Positions 17,987 to 27,299 are shown, counted from the first letter of the stretch. The stretch: DNA of 64,000 nucleotides from Ruegeria sp. AD91A (GCF_003443535.1 NZ_CP031946.1:1922001-1986000), one strand, 5' to 3'. Program-made: numbers and translations. The notes: a model not told the origin generated them from the sequence alone.

Positions 17987-18955
17987 ATGCAATTGCCTAT
18001 GGAGGCGATCATTTATGTCGCCATCTTTGTGGGGGTTCTTGCCTTGGTCGAGGGCATCTATCTTGTCGCCTTCGGCAAGTCCATCAGCCTGAACAGCCGG
18101 GTCAACCGGCGTCTGGACATGCTGGAAAAGGGTGCTGGGCGCGAACAGGTGCTGGAACAGCTGCGCAAAGAGATGCAGCAGCATATGAAGTCGCAGAGCA
18201 TCCCTCTGTACTCACTGCTGGCAGACAAGGCGCAAAAGGCGGCAATCGCGTTCTCTCCACGTCAATTGATCATGATCATGGGCCTGGTATCCGCCATGGC
18301 CTTTGTCGGATTGAGCATCGGCACCGCTACGGACACGGCACTGCGCATCGTTGTTTCCATCGCAATCGGCATCGGTGGCGTTTACGCCTGGGTCAACCAC
18401 AAGGCCAAGAAACGAATGGGTATGATCGAAGAACAACTGCCGGACGCGGTTGAACTGATGGTGCGATCTCTGCGTGTCGGAAATCCATTTGTATCGACAA
18501 TTCAAGTGGTTGCAAACGAAGTCCAGGATCCGCTGGGAACCGAATTTGGCGTTATCGCCGATGAATGTGCCTATGGTCGCGATGTGGGCGAGGCGCTAAA
18601 GGACATGGCTGAACGTCTGGACATGCAGGATATGCGCTTTCTGGCCGTAGCCGTGGGTATTCAGCAGCAATCTGGCGGTAACCTTGCTGAGATTTTGGCC
18701 GGATTGGCAAAGGTGATCCGTGCTCGTTTTCGCTTGTTCCGTCGCGTCAAGGCGATTACAGCCGAGGCACAATGGTCTGGTAAGTTCCTGTCCGGGTTTC
18801 CCGTCGCCTGTCTGATATTCATTCTGGTCAAGGACCCGGGCTATTACGACGATGTGTTGGATCACCCCTGGTTTATTCCCGCGTGTTTTGTTGTCGCTAT
18901 CCTGCTGACATTGAACCTGATCGTCATGAAAATCATCACCAACATCAAGGTCTGA
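17987..18955 (+). CDS. tadB: Tad pilus inner-membrane platform protein TadB
   Basis: One of two GspF-like inner-membrane proteins that form the platform for CpaF. The 322 residues have N-terminal hydrophobic helices (about 5-25, 88-130), a cytoplasmic T2SF domain (about 145-270; PDAVELMVRSLRVGNPFVSTIQ) and two C-terminal helices. Shine-Dalgarno AGGAGA precedes the ATG. The gene pair tadB-tadC is in the canonical order. Confidence 0.94.
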   Translation: MQLPMEAIIYVAIFVGVLALVEGIYLVAFGKSISLNSRVNRRLDMLEKGAGREQVLEQLRKEMQQHMKSQSIPLYSLLADKAQKAAIAFSPRQLIMIMGLVSAMAFVGLSIGTATDTALRIVVSIAIGIGGVYAWVNHKAKKRMGMIEEQLPDAVELMVRSLRVGNPFVSTIQVVANEVQDPLGTEFGVIADECAYGRDVGEALKDMAERLDMQDMRFLAVAVGIQQQSGGNLAEILAGLAKVIRARFRLFRRVKAITAEAQWSGKFLSGFPVACLIFILVKDPGYYDDVLDHPWFIPACFVVAILLTLNLIVMKIITNIKV

Positions 18956-18965
18956 GGGCAGTACC

Positions 18966-19940
18966 ATGGAATTCCTGACCAGCATCAATGACCTGTTGAC
19001 CCAGCACTTGGGTGAGTTCGGCCCCCTGATCATTGTCGGCGTACTTGGCCTGATTTTGGTTCTGGTCGCTGTCACACTGATGATGAAGCAGCCGGAAGAT
19101 CCCCTGAAGAAACTGCAAAGATCTAATGCTGCCCCTCCAAAGCAGAAAAAGGGGAAAAAAGAGCAGCTTCGAAACTCAAGCCGAAACGAACAGCTTGAGA
19201 AGTTCGCGACTTTTCTGGAGCCCAAGAACGAAGAAGAATATTCGGCCGTCGAGCTGAAACTGCGTCAGGCGGGCTACAGGTCGAAGGATTCAGTTCGGTT
19301 CTTTCACTTTGCGCAGTTTTCTTTGGGTATCCTTGGCATTTTCCTTGGTGTTATGTTGGTCACAGTCTTTTCCGGCGGCCAGGAGTTTACCGGAACACAG
19401 ATGATGATCCGGGTGCTTGTTCCCGGCGCGATTGGCTATTTCGCACCAAAATACTGGATTACGCGCCGGGTTGAAGAACGGAAGGAAGCGATTACCGCCG
19501 GCTTTCCCGATACGCTCGACCTGATGCTCGTCTGCGTTGAGGCCGGTCAGTCGCTGGATCAGGCCATTGTTCGGGTAGCCGGTGAAATGAGTGCGTCGTA
19601 TCCAGATATCGCGCAGGAATTCGAAACTGTCGCGCATGAAATGAAGGCTGGTAAGGACAAGGACACCGTCCTGCGTGATTTCGGCGTGCGATGTGGTGTG
19701 CAGGACGTGAACTCATTTGTTACCGTTATGATCCAATCGGCGACATTTGGCACATCGATTGCCGAGGCGTTGCGGGTTTACGCCGGTGAGATGCGCGACA
19801 AACGTGTGATGCGCGCCGAAGAGGCCGCGAACAAGTTGCCGACCAAGATGACTCTTGTCACAATGATGCTGACAGTACCGCCACTGCTGATTATTCTGAT
19901 CGGCCCGTCGGCGAACGTTATTTCGAGTTTTGGACGCTAG
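18966..19940 (+). CDS. tadC: Tad pilus inner-membrane platform protein TadC
   Basis: Partner of TadB, 324 residues, with an N-terminal membrane helix (about 17-40), a charged segment (KKQKKGKKEQLRNSSRNEQ), further helices and a T2SF domain containing FPDTLDLMLVCVEAGQSLDQAIVRVA. It ends in a hydrophobic helix (MMLTVPPLLIILIGPSANVI). It starts ten bases after tadB with GAGGGCAG upstream, indicating co-transcription and likely a TadB/TadC heteromer. Confidence 0.94.
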   Translation: MEFLTSINDLLTQHLGEFGPLIIVGVLGLILVLVAVTLMMKQPEDPLKKLQRSNAAPPKQKKGKKEQLRNSSRNEQLEKFATFLEPKNEEEYSAVELKLRQAGYRSKDSVRFFHFAQFSLGILGIFLGVMLVTVFSGGQEFTGTQMMIRVLVPGAIGYFAPKYWITRRVEERKEAITAGFPDTLDLMLVCVEAGQSLDQAIVRVAGEMSASYPDIAQEFETVAHEMKAGKDKDTVLRDFGVRCGVQDVNSFVTVMIQSATFGTSIAEALRVYAGEMRDKRVMRAEEAANKLPTKMTLVTMMLTVPPLLIILIGPSANVISSFGR

Positions 19941-19955
19941 GTCGGATAGAACCAT

Positions 19956-20540
19956 ATGAATGCTGAAATCAGGTGCTTCCCTTCCGGGTTTCGCCGAATG
20001 CTCCGGGCCACCATGTTTTTTGCCATGGTGGCTTCTTGCACAGAAGGCCTGTCACCTAACGGATTGGATGCACCGGGAATTGACGCCAAAGGTCAGGCCG
20101 AGGACAGCATCAAAGTCGGAAACAGATTGATGGCCGCCGGAGAATACGAACTGGCGCTTGAAACTTTTTCCCGGGCCGCGCTGGAGCAGGGTATGACGCC
20201 CCAGGTCCTGACGTCTCTGGGCACCGCGAATGTCGGACTCCGCCGCTTGGGTCAGGCCGAAAAACTGCTGCGCCGTGCTGTAGAAGACGACACGGACTGG
20301 CCCGTAGCGTGGAACAATCTCGGTGTCCTGCTGATGGAGAAACAGGATTACCCTGAAGCCGCGCAAGTGTTTCAGCGGGCCTATGCGTTGGACAATGGCG
20401 AAAGTGACGCAATCCGGGACAATCTGCGCTTAGCACTCGCAAAAATGGAAAATCCTGTTAATAATACCCCACAAGAACAACAAGAATACACACTGGAGCA
20501 GCTTGGCGACGGGCAATTCACGCTACGCAAGATCCAGTAA
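19956..20540 (+). CDS. tadD: TPR lipoprotein TadD-like
   Basis: 194-residue protein with a lipoprotein-like signal (FFAMVASCTEG, Cys near 28) and tetratricopeptide repeats (about 49-155; VGNRLMAAGEYELALETFSRA, NLGVLLMEKQDYPEAAQVFQRAYAL). TadD-type proteins help assemble or position the outer-membrane part of Tad systems (pilotin-like). It follows tadC by 15 bases and precedes a second TPR lipoprotein gene. The assignment to TadD is by position and TPR content; TPR sequences themselves are not diagnostic. Confidence 0.8.
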   Translation: MNAEIRCFPSGFRRMLRATMFFAMVASCTEGLSPNGLDAPGIDAKGQAEDSIKVGNRLMAAGEYELALETFSRAALEQGMTPQVLTSLGTANVGLRRLGQAEKLLRRAVEDDTDWPVAWNNLGVLLMEKQDYPEAAQVFQRAYALDNGESDAIRDNLRLALAKMENPVNNTPQEQQEYTLEQLGDGQFTLRKIQ

Positions 20541-20570
20541 TTGAGGCGAGAGCAGTAAAGGACGCAAAAA

Positions 20571-21422
20571 ATGCGCCAGCAATTCTTGATTCCGACTGTT
20601 GTTATCAGTGGTCTGATCCTTTCGGCCTGTGCAAAGGAAACCGAAGAGGAAAAGGTTGAACGCACATTCCAGGAAGTGAACGTAATCGACGAAACCAACC
20701 TGAACGATGTGCTTCTGAGTGCCGCTGATCCAAATGAGGCAGTGACCTATTTCCACGGTGCAGCACTCAAAAACCCGGACCGGATCGATCTTCAGCGTGG
20801 ACTGGCGATTTCCTTGGGCCGTGCCAAGCGCACGACCGAAGCCGTAACCGCGTGGAAGCGCGTTACAACGATGAAAGGCACGAATGCCGCGGACAAGGTC
20901 GAATACGCGGACGCACTAGTCCGAAACGGAGACTGGTCGCAGGCCAAAACGGTTCTGGATTCGGTCCCCCCGACCTTTGAAACCTTCAAACGGTATCGCC
21001 TTGAGGCCGTGGTTGCGGATTCCCGGAAAGAGTGGAAGCGCGCGGATCATTTCTATGAAACCGCTGTCGGACTGACGACACGTCCAGGCAGTGTGATGAA
21101 CAACTGGGGGTATTCCAAACTGACCCGCGGCCAATATGCCGAAGCTGAGCGGTTGTTCTCGGATGCAATCCGCCAGGACAACTCATTGTTTACCGCAAAG
21201 AACAACCTTGTTTTGGCCCGATCAGCGCAAGGCAACTATAGCCTGCCAGTCGTCCCCATGACTCAGGTCGAACGGGCGCGCTTGCTGAACACAATGGGTA
21301 TTTCAGCAGTCAAACAGGGCGATATCACAACTGCCAAGAACCTGTTCCGTGAAGCCATTTCAACCCACCCGCAGCATTTCGACGAGGCAGTCCGCTCGCT
21401 TCGGGCGCTTGAAGGGGCCTGA
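20571..21422 (+). CDS. Second TPR lipoprotein of the Tad locus
   Basis: 283-residue lipoprotein: signal sequence with lipobox LILSAC (Cys at about 21), an acidic stretch after it, and several TPR-like helical repeats (AVTYFHGAALKNPDRIDLQRGLAISLGRAK, SVMNNWGYSKLTRGQYAEAERLFSDAI, AVKQGDITTAKNLFREAI). Also TadD-like. Two TPR lipoproteins side by side suggest duplication with division of labour in secretin or pilus assembly. It ends three bases before the prepilin peptidase gene, so the two are coupled. Confidence 0.82.
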   Translation: MRQQFLIPTVVISGLILSACAKETEEEKVERTFQEVNVIDETNLNDVLLSAADPNEAVTYFHGAALKNPDRIDLQRGLAISLGRAKRTTEAVTAWKRVTTMKGTNAADKVEYADALVRNGDWSQAKTVLDSVPPTFETFKRYRLEAVVADSRKEWKRADHFYETAVGLTTRPGSVMNNWGYSKLTRGQYAEAERLFSDAIRQDNSLFTAKNNLVLARSAQGNYSLPVVPMTQVERARLLNTMGISAVKQGDITTAKNLFREAISTHPQHFDEAVRSLRALEGA

Positions 21423-21425
21423 CAC

Positions 21426-21971
21426 ATGCAAATACCTGCAGTGGCCGCGGCTTGGTTCCTGCCGTTTGTGCTGCCGATCTGCTTTTACGTGGCATTCACG
21501 GATATGCGTGAGATGCGGATCAAGAACCATGCAGTCCTTGCGCTGGCACTGGTTTACATTGTGATAGGTCTGATCGTCCTCCCACCCTGGTCCACAGGCG
21601 GCATCAGCGGCAACCTGGGGCCGTTCACCGTGTCGATGCCGGTCTATTTCTGGCAACTTCTGCATATCGTCGTGGTCCTGGTAATTGGTATCTTCCTGAA
21701 TGCTGCAGGCACCATGGGCGCTGGCGACGCCAAGTTTCTGGCTGCCGCGTCGGCGTTTGTATGGCTCGGCGATTTTAGAATTGTGCTGGTGATCGTGACC
21801 GCCTGCATTCTGGCTGCCGTGGTCACTCATCGTTTGGCCAAAATCACAAAGCTGCGCACCATTGCGCCGCATTGGGAAAGCTGGGATCGAGGCAAACAGT
21901 TTCCGATGGGGTTCGCCTTGGGCGGATCGCTCGCCATGTACCTGATTTTGGGCACTGTTCTCGGATCGTAA
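21426..21971 (+). CDS. cpaA: Prepilin peptidase TadV/CpaA
   Basis: Inner-membrane aspartyl protease (type IV prepilin peptidase family, minimal form without the methylase domain) that removes the leader of Flp pilins. The 181 residues have about five to six helices and the two catalytic Asp sites: D26 (in AFTDMREMRIKN) and D101 (in GAGDAK, 98-103). The substrates are expected to be the two pilins at 10873 and 11415. Last gene of the tightly packed pilus operon. Confidence 0.92.
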   Translation: MQIPAVAAAWFLPFVLPICFYVAFTDMREMRIKNHAVLALALVYIVIGLIVLPPWSTGGISGNLGPFTVSMPVYFWQLLHIVVVLVIGIFLNAAGTMGAGDAKFLAAASAFVWLGDFRIVLVIVTACILAAVVTHRLAKITKLRTIAPHWESWDRGKQFPMGFALGGSLAMYLILGTVLGS

Positions 21972-22086
21972 ACTATCATCAGCGCGCCTTTTCGCTGCCT
22001 TTGTCCCGCCACAAAGCTGGTTCATTTTTTTCAAGACGCCCATTTTTGGGTTCTTGGCGTGACATTTTGATGGACGAGCACCGCGC

Positions 22087-23394
22087 ATGAATATGCAGAC
22101 TTCCTCTGTTATGGCCCCCCCTGCCCCCAAGGGTCTGGGCGAAATGAAGCTTCCGCTTGTAATGATGCGGGATATTCTGCTGAAGACGATTTTCCGCAAA
22201 AACGCGAGCACCGTGTCGGAAGTGGCCGAAGCCATCTGTCTTCCCACTTCGGTTACTCAGGAACTGATCGACATCGCGCGCGATCAGAAACTGCTTGAAG
22301 CGACCGGGACACTGAACGCCAATAGCGGCAATGAGATGGGGTATCAGCTGACCGATGCGGGCAAGGCCCGTTCGCTGGATGCGCTGAGCCAATCCGAGTA
22401 TTTTGGTGCGATGCCGGTGCCGCTGGATGTCTATCGCGAGCAGGTTAAACGCCAGTCGATCCGCAATATTCAGGTCACGCGAGAACAACTCGTAGGCGCA
22501 ATGGGCCATCTGGTCCTACCCGACAGCCTGCTGGATCATCTGGGCCCTGCGGTCAGCGCGGGCCGGTCGATTTTGATGTATGGTCCCCCGGGCAACGGTA
22601 AATCCTCAATCTCGAACGGTGTACGGGACGCACTGGGCGATAATGTTTATGTGCCCTACGCCATCGAATACTCGGGGCAGGTGATCACGGTTTATGACCC
22701 GATCGTTCACACGGCGATCCAACAGGAGCCGGATGATCCCAACAGCCTGCGCCGTCGCAAGCGGTTCGATTCCCGCTATGTGCAATGTGAACGCCCCACC
22801 GTTGTAACCGGTGGTGAACTGTCGCTCAGCATGTTGGATCTGGTCTACAACCCAACCGCACGAACCTATCAGGCCCCGTTGCAGCTGAAATCCACCGGTG
22901 GCATCTTCATCGTGGACGACCTTGGCCGTCAGGCCGAGCCGCCGCAGGCGCTGGTCAACCGTTGGATCGTCCCGCTGGAGGAAAACAAGGATATCCTCGG
23001 CCTGCAATCGGGTGAAAAATTCGAAGTGCCCTTCGACACGCTGGTCATCTTCTCGACCAACTTCCACCCGAACGAGATCTTCGACCAAGCCGCCTTGCGT
23101 CGGATCTTCTTCAAGATCAAGATTGACGGCCCGAACCAGGAAAACTTCCTGAAAATTTTCGCCATGGTGGCCCGCAAACGTGGAATACCACTGGACGAGG
23201 CGGCACTGGTACACCTGCTGAAGGTCAAGTATCCGACTATCGACAATATCTATGCCAACTATCAGCCGATCTTCCTGATCGACCAGATGATCTCGATCTG
23301 CGAGTTCGAGGGCATACCTTACCAGATGAGCCCGGACCTGATTGACCGTGCCTGGGCCAATATGTTCGTCAAAGACGAGAAAATCGTCAAATAA
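22087..23394 (+). CDS. AAA+ ATPase of unknown role, next to the Tad locus
   Basis: 435-residue protein with an N-terminal segment of about 150 residues that includes a winged-helix-like region (STVSEVAEAICLPTSVTQELIDIARDQKLLEATG) and a C-terminal AAA+ domain: Walker A GPPGNGKS (166-173), Walker B IFIVDDLG (273-280), a sensor-1-like FSTNF and sensor-2 region (QAALRRIFFKIKI). It lies 115 bp after the prepilin peptidase on the same strand. Position suggests a link to pilus function or its regulation, but the helicase gene that follows is unrelated. I do not recognise a named family; functional assignment is not attempted. Shine-Dalgarno GGACGAG is modest. Confidence 0.85.
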   Translation: MNMQTSSVMAPPAPKGLGEMKLPLVMMRDILLKTIFRKNASTVSEVAEAICLPTSVTQELIDIARDQKLLEATGTLNANSGNEMGYQLTDAGKARSLDALSQSEYFGAMPVPLDVYREQVKRQSIRNIQVTREQLVGAMGHLVLPDSLLDHLGPAVSAGRSILMYGPPGNGKSSISNGVRDALGDNVYVPYAIEYSGQVITVYDPIVHTAIQQEPDDPNSLRRRKRFDSRYVQCERPTVVTGGELSLSMLDLVYNPTARTYQAPLQLKSTGGIFIVDDLGRQAEPPQALVNRWIVPLEENKDILGLQSGEKFEVPFDTLVIFSTNFHPNEIFDQAALRRIFFKIKIDGPNQENFLKIFAMVARKRGIPLDEAALVHLLKVKYPTIDNIYANYQPIFLIDQMISICEFEGIPYQMSPDLIDRAWANMFVKDEKIVK

Positions 23395-23434
23395 CGCCGT
23401 GCCAATCCCTCCTCCGGGCGGGTAATCTGTGACC

Positions 23435-25846
23435 ATGACGCAGATTCCCGCTCGGATTGATACGTGGTTTTCCACCAAAGGCTGGTCCATCCACCCACAT
23501 CAGCAAGAGATGTTCGATCGGGCGAAGGACCCGTCAACCTTGCTGATCGCCCCAACCGGTGGCGGCAAGACCATGGCCGGTTTTCTACCTTCCCTGTCAG
23601 AGCTGGCCGACGGTGGCCATGGCGGATTGCACACGATCTATGTCTCTCCCCTGAAGGCCCTGGCAGCTGATATCAAACGTAACCTGCGCACCCCGGTGGA
23701 CGAGATCGGCCTGCCTATTCGGATCGAGGATCGCACCGGGGACACCTCAGCCACACAGAAGAAACGCCAAAGGGCCAACCCGCCCCATATCCTGCTGACC
23801 ACACCCGAAAGTCTGGCGCTGCTGACCTCTTACGAAGATTCGCCGCGCATGTTCGACGGCGTGCAACGGATCATCGTCGACGAAATCCACGCGCTGGCGG
23901 AAAGCAAGCGCGGCGATCAACTGATACTGGCCCTGGCGCGTCTTCAGCGTCTCAACCCGGATCTGCGCCGTGTTGGTTTGTCAGCCACGGTCGAAGACCC
24001 CGCAGCGATTGCCCACTTTCTGGCGCGCCACCCGGACCCCTGCCGGATCGTGCAGGCCGACCCCGGCCCGGACCCGGACATACACATGCTGGAAACAACC
24101 GAAATGCCGCCCTGGTCCGGCGGCGGTGCGGCTTATTCGATTCCGGCAGTGTTGGAACAAATCCGGCGGCACAAGACCACGCTGATCTTTCACAACACCC
24201 GCGCGCAGGCCGAGATCTACTTTCACAATCTGTGGTTGGCAAATGACGACGGCCTGCCCATCGGTGTCCATCATGGCAGTCTTGACCGACAGCAACGCGA
24301 GCGGGTCGAGGCAGCGATGGTGCGTGGCGACTTGCGTGCTATAGTCTGCACCGGCTCGCTGGATCTGGGCATTGATTGGGGCGATGTCGATCTGGTGATT
24401 CAGATCGGTGCGCCCAAGAACGTCAAACGGCTGGTGCAAAGGATTGGACGAGCCAACCACCGCTATAACGCGCCTTCCAAGGCAATACTGGTGCCTGCTA
24501 ACCGGTTTGAAGTTGTCGAATGCATTGCAGCGCTCGAGGCTGCCAAGGCTCATGACCTGGACGGGGAACCCCGAGGCCCCGGCCCTCGCGATGTGTTGTG
24601 CCAGCACATTCTGATTGCGGCCTGCGCCGGGCCTTTTGACGCCGATGACCTTTATGCTGAGATGACATCCGCCGGGCCTTTTGCGCAGTTGACGCGACCC
24701 GAGTTTGACGCCTGTCTGGATTTCTGTGCCACCGGGGGTTACGCCTTGCGCGCCTATGATCGCTGGCAAAGATTGCAGCAGCGTGCCGACGGGCAATGGC
24801 AATTGCGCGATCCTCGCGCAACGTCACGCATTCGCATGAACTTGGGCACGATTCAGGATACCGACACCCTGAAGGTACGCCTGAAGCGCAGCCGTGGTGG
24901 AAAACCGTTGGGAGAAGTTGAAGAAGCCTTTGCTGCCTCGCTGACCCCCGGCGATACCTTCCTGATCGGTGGGCAGATCGTGCGCTATGAGGGCCTGCGC
25001 GAAATGGTGGTCGAAGTCAGCCGTCGCGCAGATCGCAAACCAAAGATCGCGACCTTCTCGGGTACGAAGTTTGCAACCTCCACGCAACTCAGTGACCGCA
25101 TTCTGCGCATGTTCGCCCAAACTGACTGGCCGCACCTGCCTTCACACACGGCTGATTGGTTGGACTTACAGCGCCAAGTGTCTCGCCTGCCTCAGCGCGA
25201 TCGTTTGCTGATCGAAAGCTTTCCAAGTGACGGGCGGGAGCATCTGTGCGTTTACGGTTTCGCCGGGCGCAACGCGCAACAGACATTGGGCCTGCTGCTG
25301 ACAAAGCGAATGGAGGAAACCGGTTTGGCCCCGTTGGGGTTTGTAGCCACAGACTATGCCACGCTGATTTGGGGGCTGGACGCAGTCACTGACCCTCGCC
25401 CTTTGTTTCAACCCGAAGCGCTGCGTGAGGGGCTGGACACCTGGCTGGCAGGCAACGCGGTTATGAAGCGTACCTTTCGCGCGTCGGCAACAATTGCCGG
25501 TCTGATCGAACGCAACACGGGCGGGCAACGCAAAAGCGGACGGCAAGCCACATTTTCGTCGGATATTCTCTATGACACACTACTGAAATATGATCCCGAT
25601 CATCTGTTGATGCAGATCACTCGCGAAGAAGCCATGCGCGGGCTGGTTGACTTCGGTCGTATCGAGGCGATGCTGGCCCGCATCGGAGACCGCATCGACC
25701 TGCTGCGTCTGGACCACGTTTCCCCACTTGCCGCGCCGCTGTTTCTTGAAGTTGGAAAGGTGCCTGTCAAAGGTGCAGCCGAGGAAAGGCTGCTTGCAGA
25801 AGAAAGCGCGCGCCTGCTTGAGACCGCCGGGTTGGACCAGCTTTGA
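23435..25846 (+). CDS. Ligase-associated DEXH-box helicase (Lhr-like)
   Basis: DNA helicase of the bacterial Lhr-related group that is usually encoded with an ATP-dependent ligase, an exonuclease and PdeM in a DNA-damage-response cluster. The 803 residues show Walker A APTGGGKT (39-46), DEIH in IIVDEIHALAESKRGDQ, the SAT motif (LSATVEDP), the motif IV-VI region (GSLDLGIDWGDVDLVIQIG, QRIGRANHR), and a C-terminal Lhr-like winged-helix/beta-barrel extension. The start is ATG 23435; an alternative GTG lies two codons earlier (23429). It overlaps or nearly abuts pdeM. The partner ligase and exonuclease genes are not adjacent here. Confidence 0.9.
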   Translation: MTQIPARIDTWFSTKGWSIHPHQQEMFDRAKDPSTLLIAPTGGGKTMAGFLPSLSELADGGHGGLHTIYVSPLKALAADIKRNLRTPVDEIGLPIRIEDRTGDTSATQKKRQRANPPHILLTTPESLALLTSYEDSPRMFDGVQRIIVDEIHALAESKRGDQLILALARLQRLNPDLRRVGLSATVEDPAAIAHFLARHPDPCRIVQADPGPDPDIHMLETTEMPPWSGGGAAYSIPAVLEQIRRHKTTLIFHNTRAQAEIYFHNLWLANDDGLPIGVHHGSLDRQQRERVEAAMVRGDLRAIVCTGSLDLGIDWGDVDLVIQIGAPKNVKRLVQRIGRANHRYNAPSKAILVPANRFEVVECIAALEAAKAHDLDGEPRGPGPRDVLCQHILIAACAGPFDADDLYAEMTSAGPFAQLTRPEFDACLDFCATGGYALRAYDRWQRLQQRADGQWQLRDPRATSRIRMNLGTIQDTDTLKVRLKRSRGGKPLGEVEEAFAASLTPGDTFLIGGQIVRYEGLREMVVEVSRRADRKPKIATFSGTKFATSTQLSDRILRMFAQTDWPHLPSHTADWLDLQRQVSRLPQRDRLLIESFPSDGREHLCVYGFAGRNAQQTLGLLLTKRMEETGLAPLGFVATDYATLIWGLDAVTDPRPLFQPEALREGLDTWLAGNAVMKRTFRASATIAGLIERNTGGQRKSGRQATFSSDILYDTLLKYDPDHLLMQITREEAMRGLVDFGRIEAMLARIGDRIDLLRLDHVSPLAAPLFLEVGKVPVKGAAEERLLAEESARLLETAGLDQL

Positions 25847-25887
25847 TCCCCCTTGCGCAACATCCGCAAACAGTTCAAGAACGTATC

Positions 25888-26550
25888 ATGAACGTGTGCA
25901 AGTTTTTCTTTGCCGGTCAGCGGCTCGATGCGTTGCCATCTGGCGCATTATGGTGGCCGGAGCGGCGACTGCTCTGTGTCTCGGATTTGCATCTGGGGAA
26001 ATCCGAACGCATGGCCCGTCGAGGCGGGGCGACGCTTCCGCCTTATGACAGTCGCGAAACGCTTGATCGGCTGGCGCGCGATCTGGAACACACCAACGCT
26101 GAAACCGTCATCTGCCTGGGTGACAGTTTCGACGATCTTGAAGCCGCCCGGGCTCTACCCGGCGCCGAAGGGTTGAGGATTGCAACGTTGCAGGCCGGGC
26201 GCCAGTGGATCTGGATCGAAGGAAATCACGATCCAGGCCCGATCGAGATGGGCGGCTCTCATTTGGTCGAATGGCAGTGTGGCCCGCTTATCTTTCGCCA
26301 TATCGCTCAAAGTCGGCCACAAGGCGAGGTTTCAGGCCATTTTCATCCAAAAGCTCGGATTCGGACGAAAGGCAGGCACATCTCACGACCCGCCTTCTTG
26401 CTGGACAGCAATCGGCTGATCCTGCCTGCCTACGGTACTTATACCGGGGGGTTGCGCAGTTCGGATCAGGCACTGGCAGATCTCATGGACGCGGATGCAA
26501 TGGCCATTCTGACCGGTCCGCAACCGCGCATGATTCCAATGCCGCGGTAA
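25888..26550 (+). CDS. pdeM: Ligase-associated endonuclease PdeM (metallophosphoesterase)
   Basis: 220-residue calcineurin-like phosphoesterase with the metal-binding motifs of the family: D33-L-H35, GDSFDDLE (78-85), GNHDPG (112-117) and GHFHP (150-154). The name follows the ligase-associated endonuclease family that co-occurs with Lhr-like helicases. The ATG at 25888 leads directly into FFFAGQRLDALPSGALWWP, the expected beginning; the frame to 25843 has no start codon stronger than TTG. Follows the helicase by 41 bases; probably co-transcribed. Confidence 0.85.
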   Translation: MNVCKFFFAGQRLDALPSGALWWPERRLLCVSDLHLGKSERMARRGGATLPPYDSRETLDRLARDLEHTNAETVICLGDSFDDLEAARALPGAEGLRIATLQAGRQWIWIEGNHDPGPIEMGGSHLVEWQCGPLIFRHIAQSRPQGEVSGHFHPKARIRTKGRHISRPAFLLDSNRLILPAYGTYTGGLRSSDQALADLMDADAMAILTGPQPRMIPMPR

Positions 26551-26552
26551 AT

Positions 26553-27299
26553 TCAGATCAACCCGTCTTCTTCCAACATGGGTTTGTACTTGCGGCTCAC
26601 CGGAACCAGGTCGTCGTTCATCAGGCGCAAAAAGGTTTTACCGCCTGATTTTTCAACGCAAACGATGGACGCATCCACCACCCAATGTGAACGGTGCGAA
26701 CAGTGTCCGGGAACCGGCTCCATCTCGGCAATTGCATCCGTAAAGCGCGAGCGGACTGTGAACGTGCCTTCCGAGGTCACAACATCCACATTGTGATCCC
26801 TGACCGTCAGACGATGGATTTGACCGTCGAAATTGGGTGGCAAGCGTCTGACAAGGCGCGGCTTCTCGATCTCAGGCGCAGAGTCCATCGAAGTATTTAG
26901 GTCACCGCGCTGCACAAGAACCAAACCAGTCGCGAACAGGACCCCATAGACTGCTACTGTCTGGGCACCTGGTGCCATGTGACCACCGCAGGTGAAAAGA
27001 ACCCAAGCCAACATCCAAAGGGACGGTGTGAACAAGACCAGAATTAAAGCGGCAAATGCCACATCACGGGCAGGAACATTCAAAAATACAGGGTTTTTCT
27101 GCATCAGCTTTCGCGCCACCCCGGTGACAGTCAAGGCAAGGACCATCACCCCGGTCCAGAAAAGAAGTCGCAATCCAAAGGTCAGATCAGCAACCAGAAA
27201 CGGCGGAAACGCATAGGCAAGCAAAGGAAGAAAGACGAGACCCGCCATCACCCGCTGTGGGGTAAATGCTTTCCGAATAGTGTCAATCTTGGACGTCAT
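26553..27299 (-). CDS. Membrane-anchored LytTR-domain transcription regulator
   Basis: 248 residues: four predicted membrane helices (about 18-38, 43-62, 79-104, 112-130) followed by a short linker and a C-terminal LytTR DNA-binding domain (about 150-245; RLTVRDHNVDVVTSEGTFTVRSRFTDA, HRSHWVVDASIVCVEKS, VSRKYKPML). LytTR domains bind direct-repeat targets with 10-strand beta folds; most are fused to response-regulator receivers, but fusion to a membrane sensor region is an alternative architecture. The signal sensed is unknown. It is convergent with pdeM (two bases between stops) and starts at an ATG with weak GCGGT upstream; a GTG five codons earlier is possible. No target site identified. 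Confidence 0.85.
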   Translation of the reverse strand: MTSKIDTIRKAFTPQRVMAGLVFLPLLAYAFPPFLVADLTFGLRLLFWTGVMVLALTVTGVARKLMQKNPVFLNVPARDVAFAALILVLFTPSLWMLAWVLFTCGGHMAPGAQTVAVYGVLFATGLVLVQRGDLNTSMDSAPEIEKPRLVRRLPPNFDGQIHRLTVRDHNVDVVTSEGTFTVRSRFTDAIAEMEPVPGHCSHRSHWVVDASIVCVEKSGGKTFLRLMNDDLVPVSRKYKPMLEEDGLI

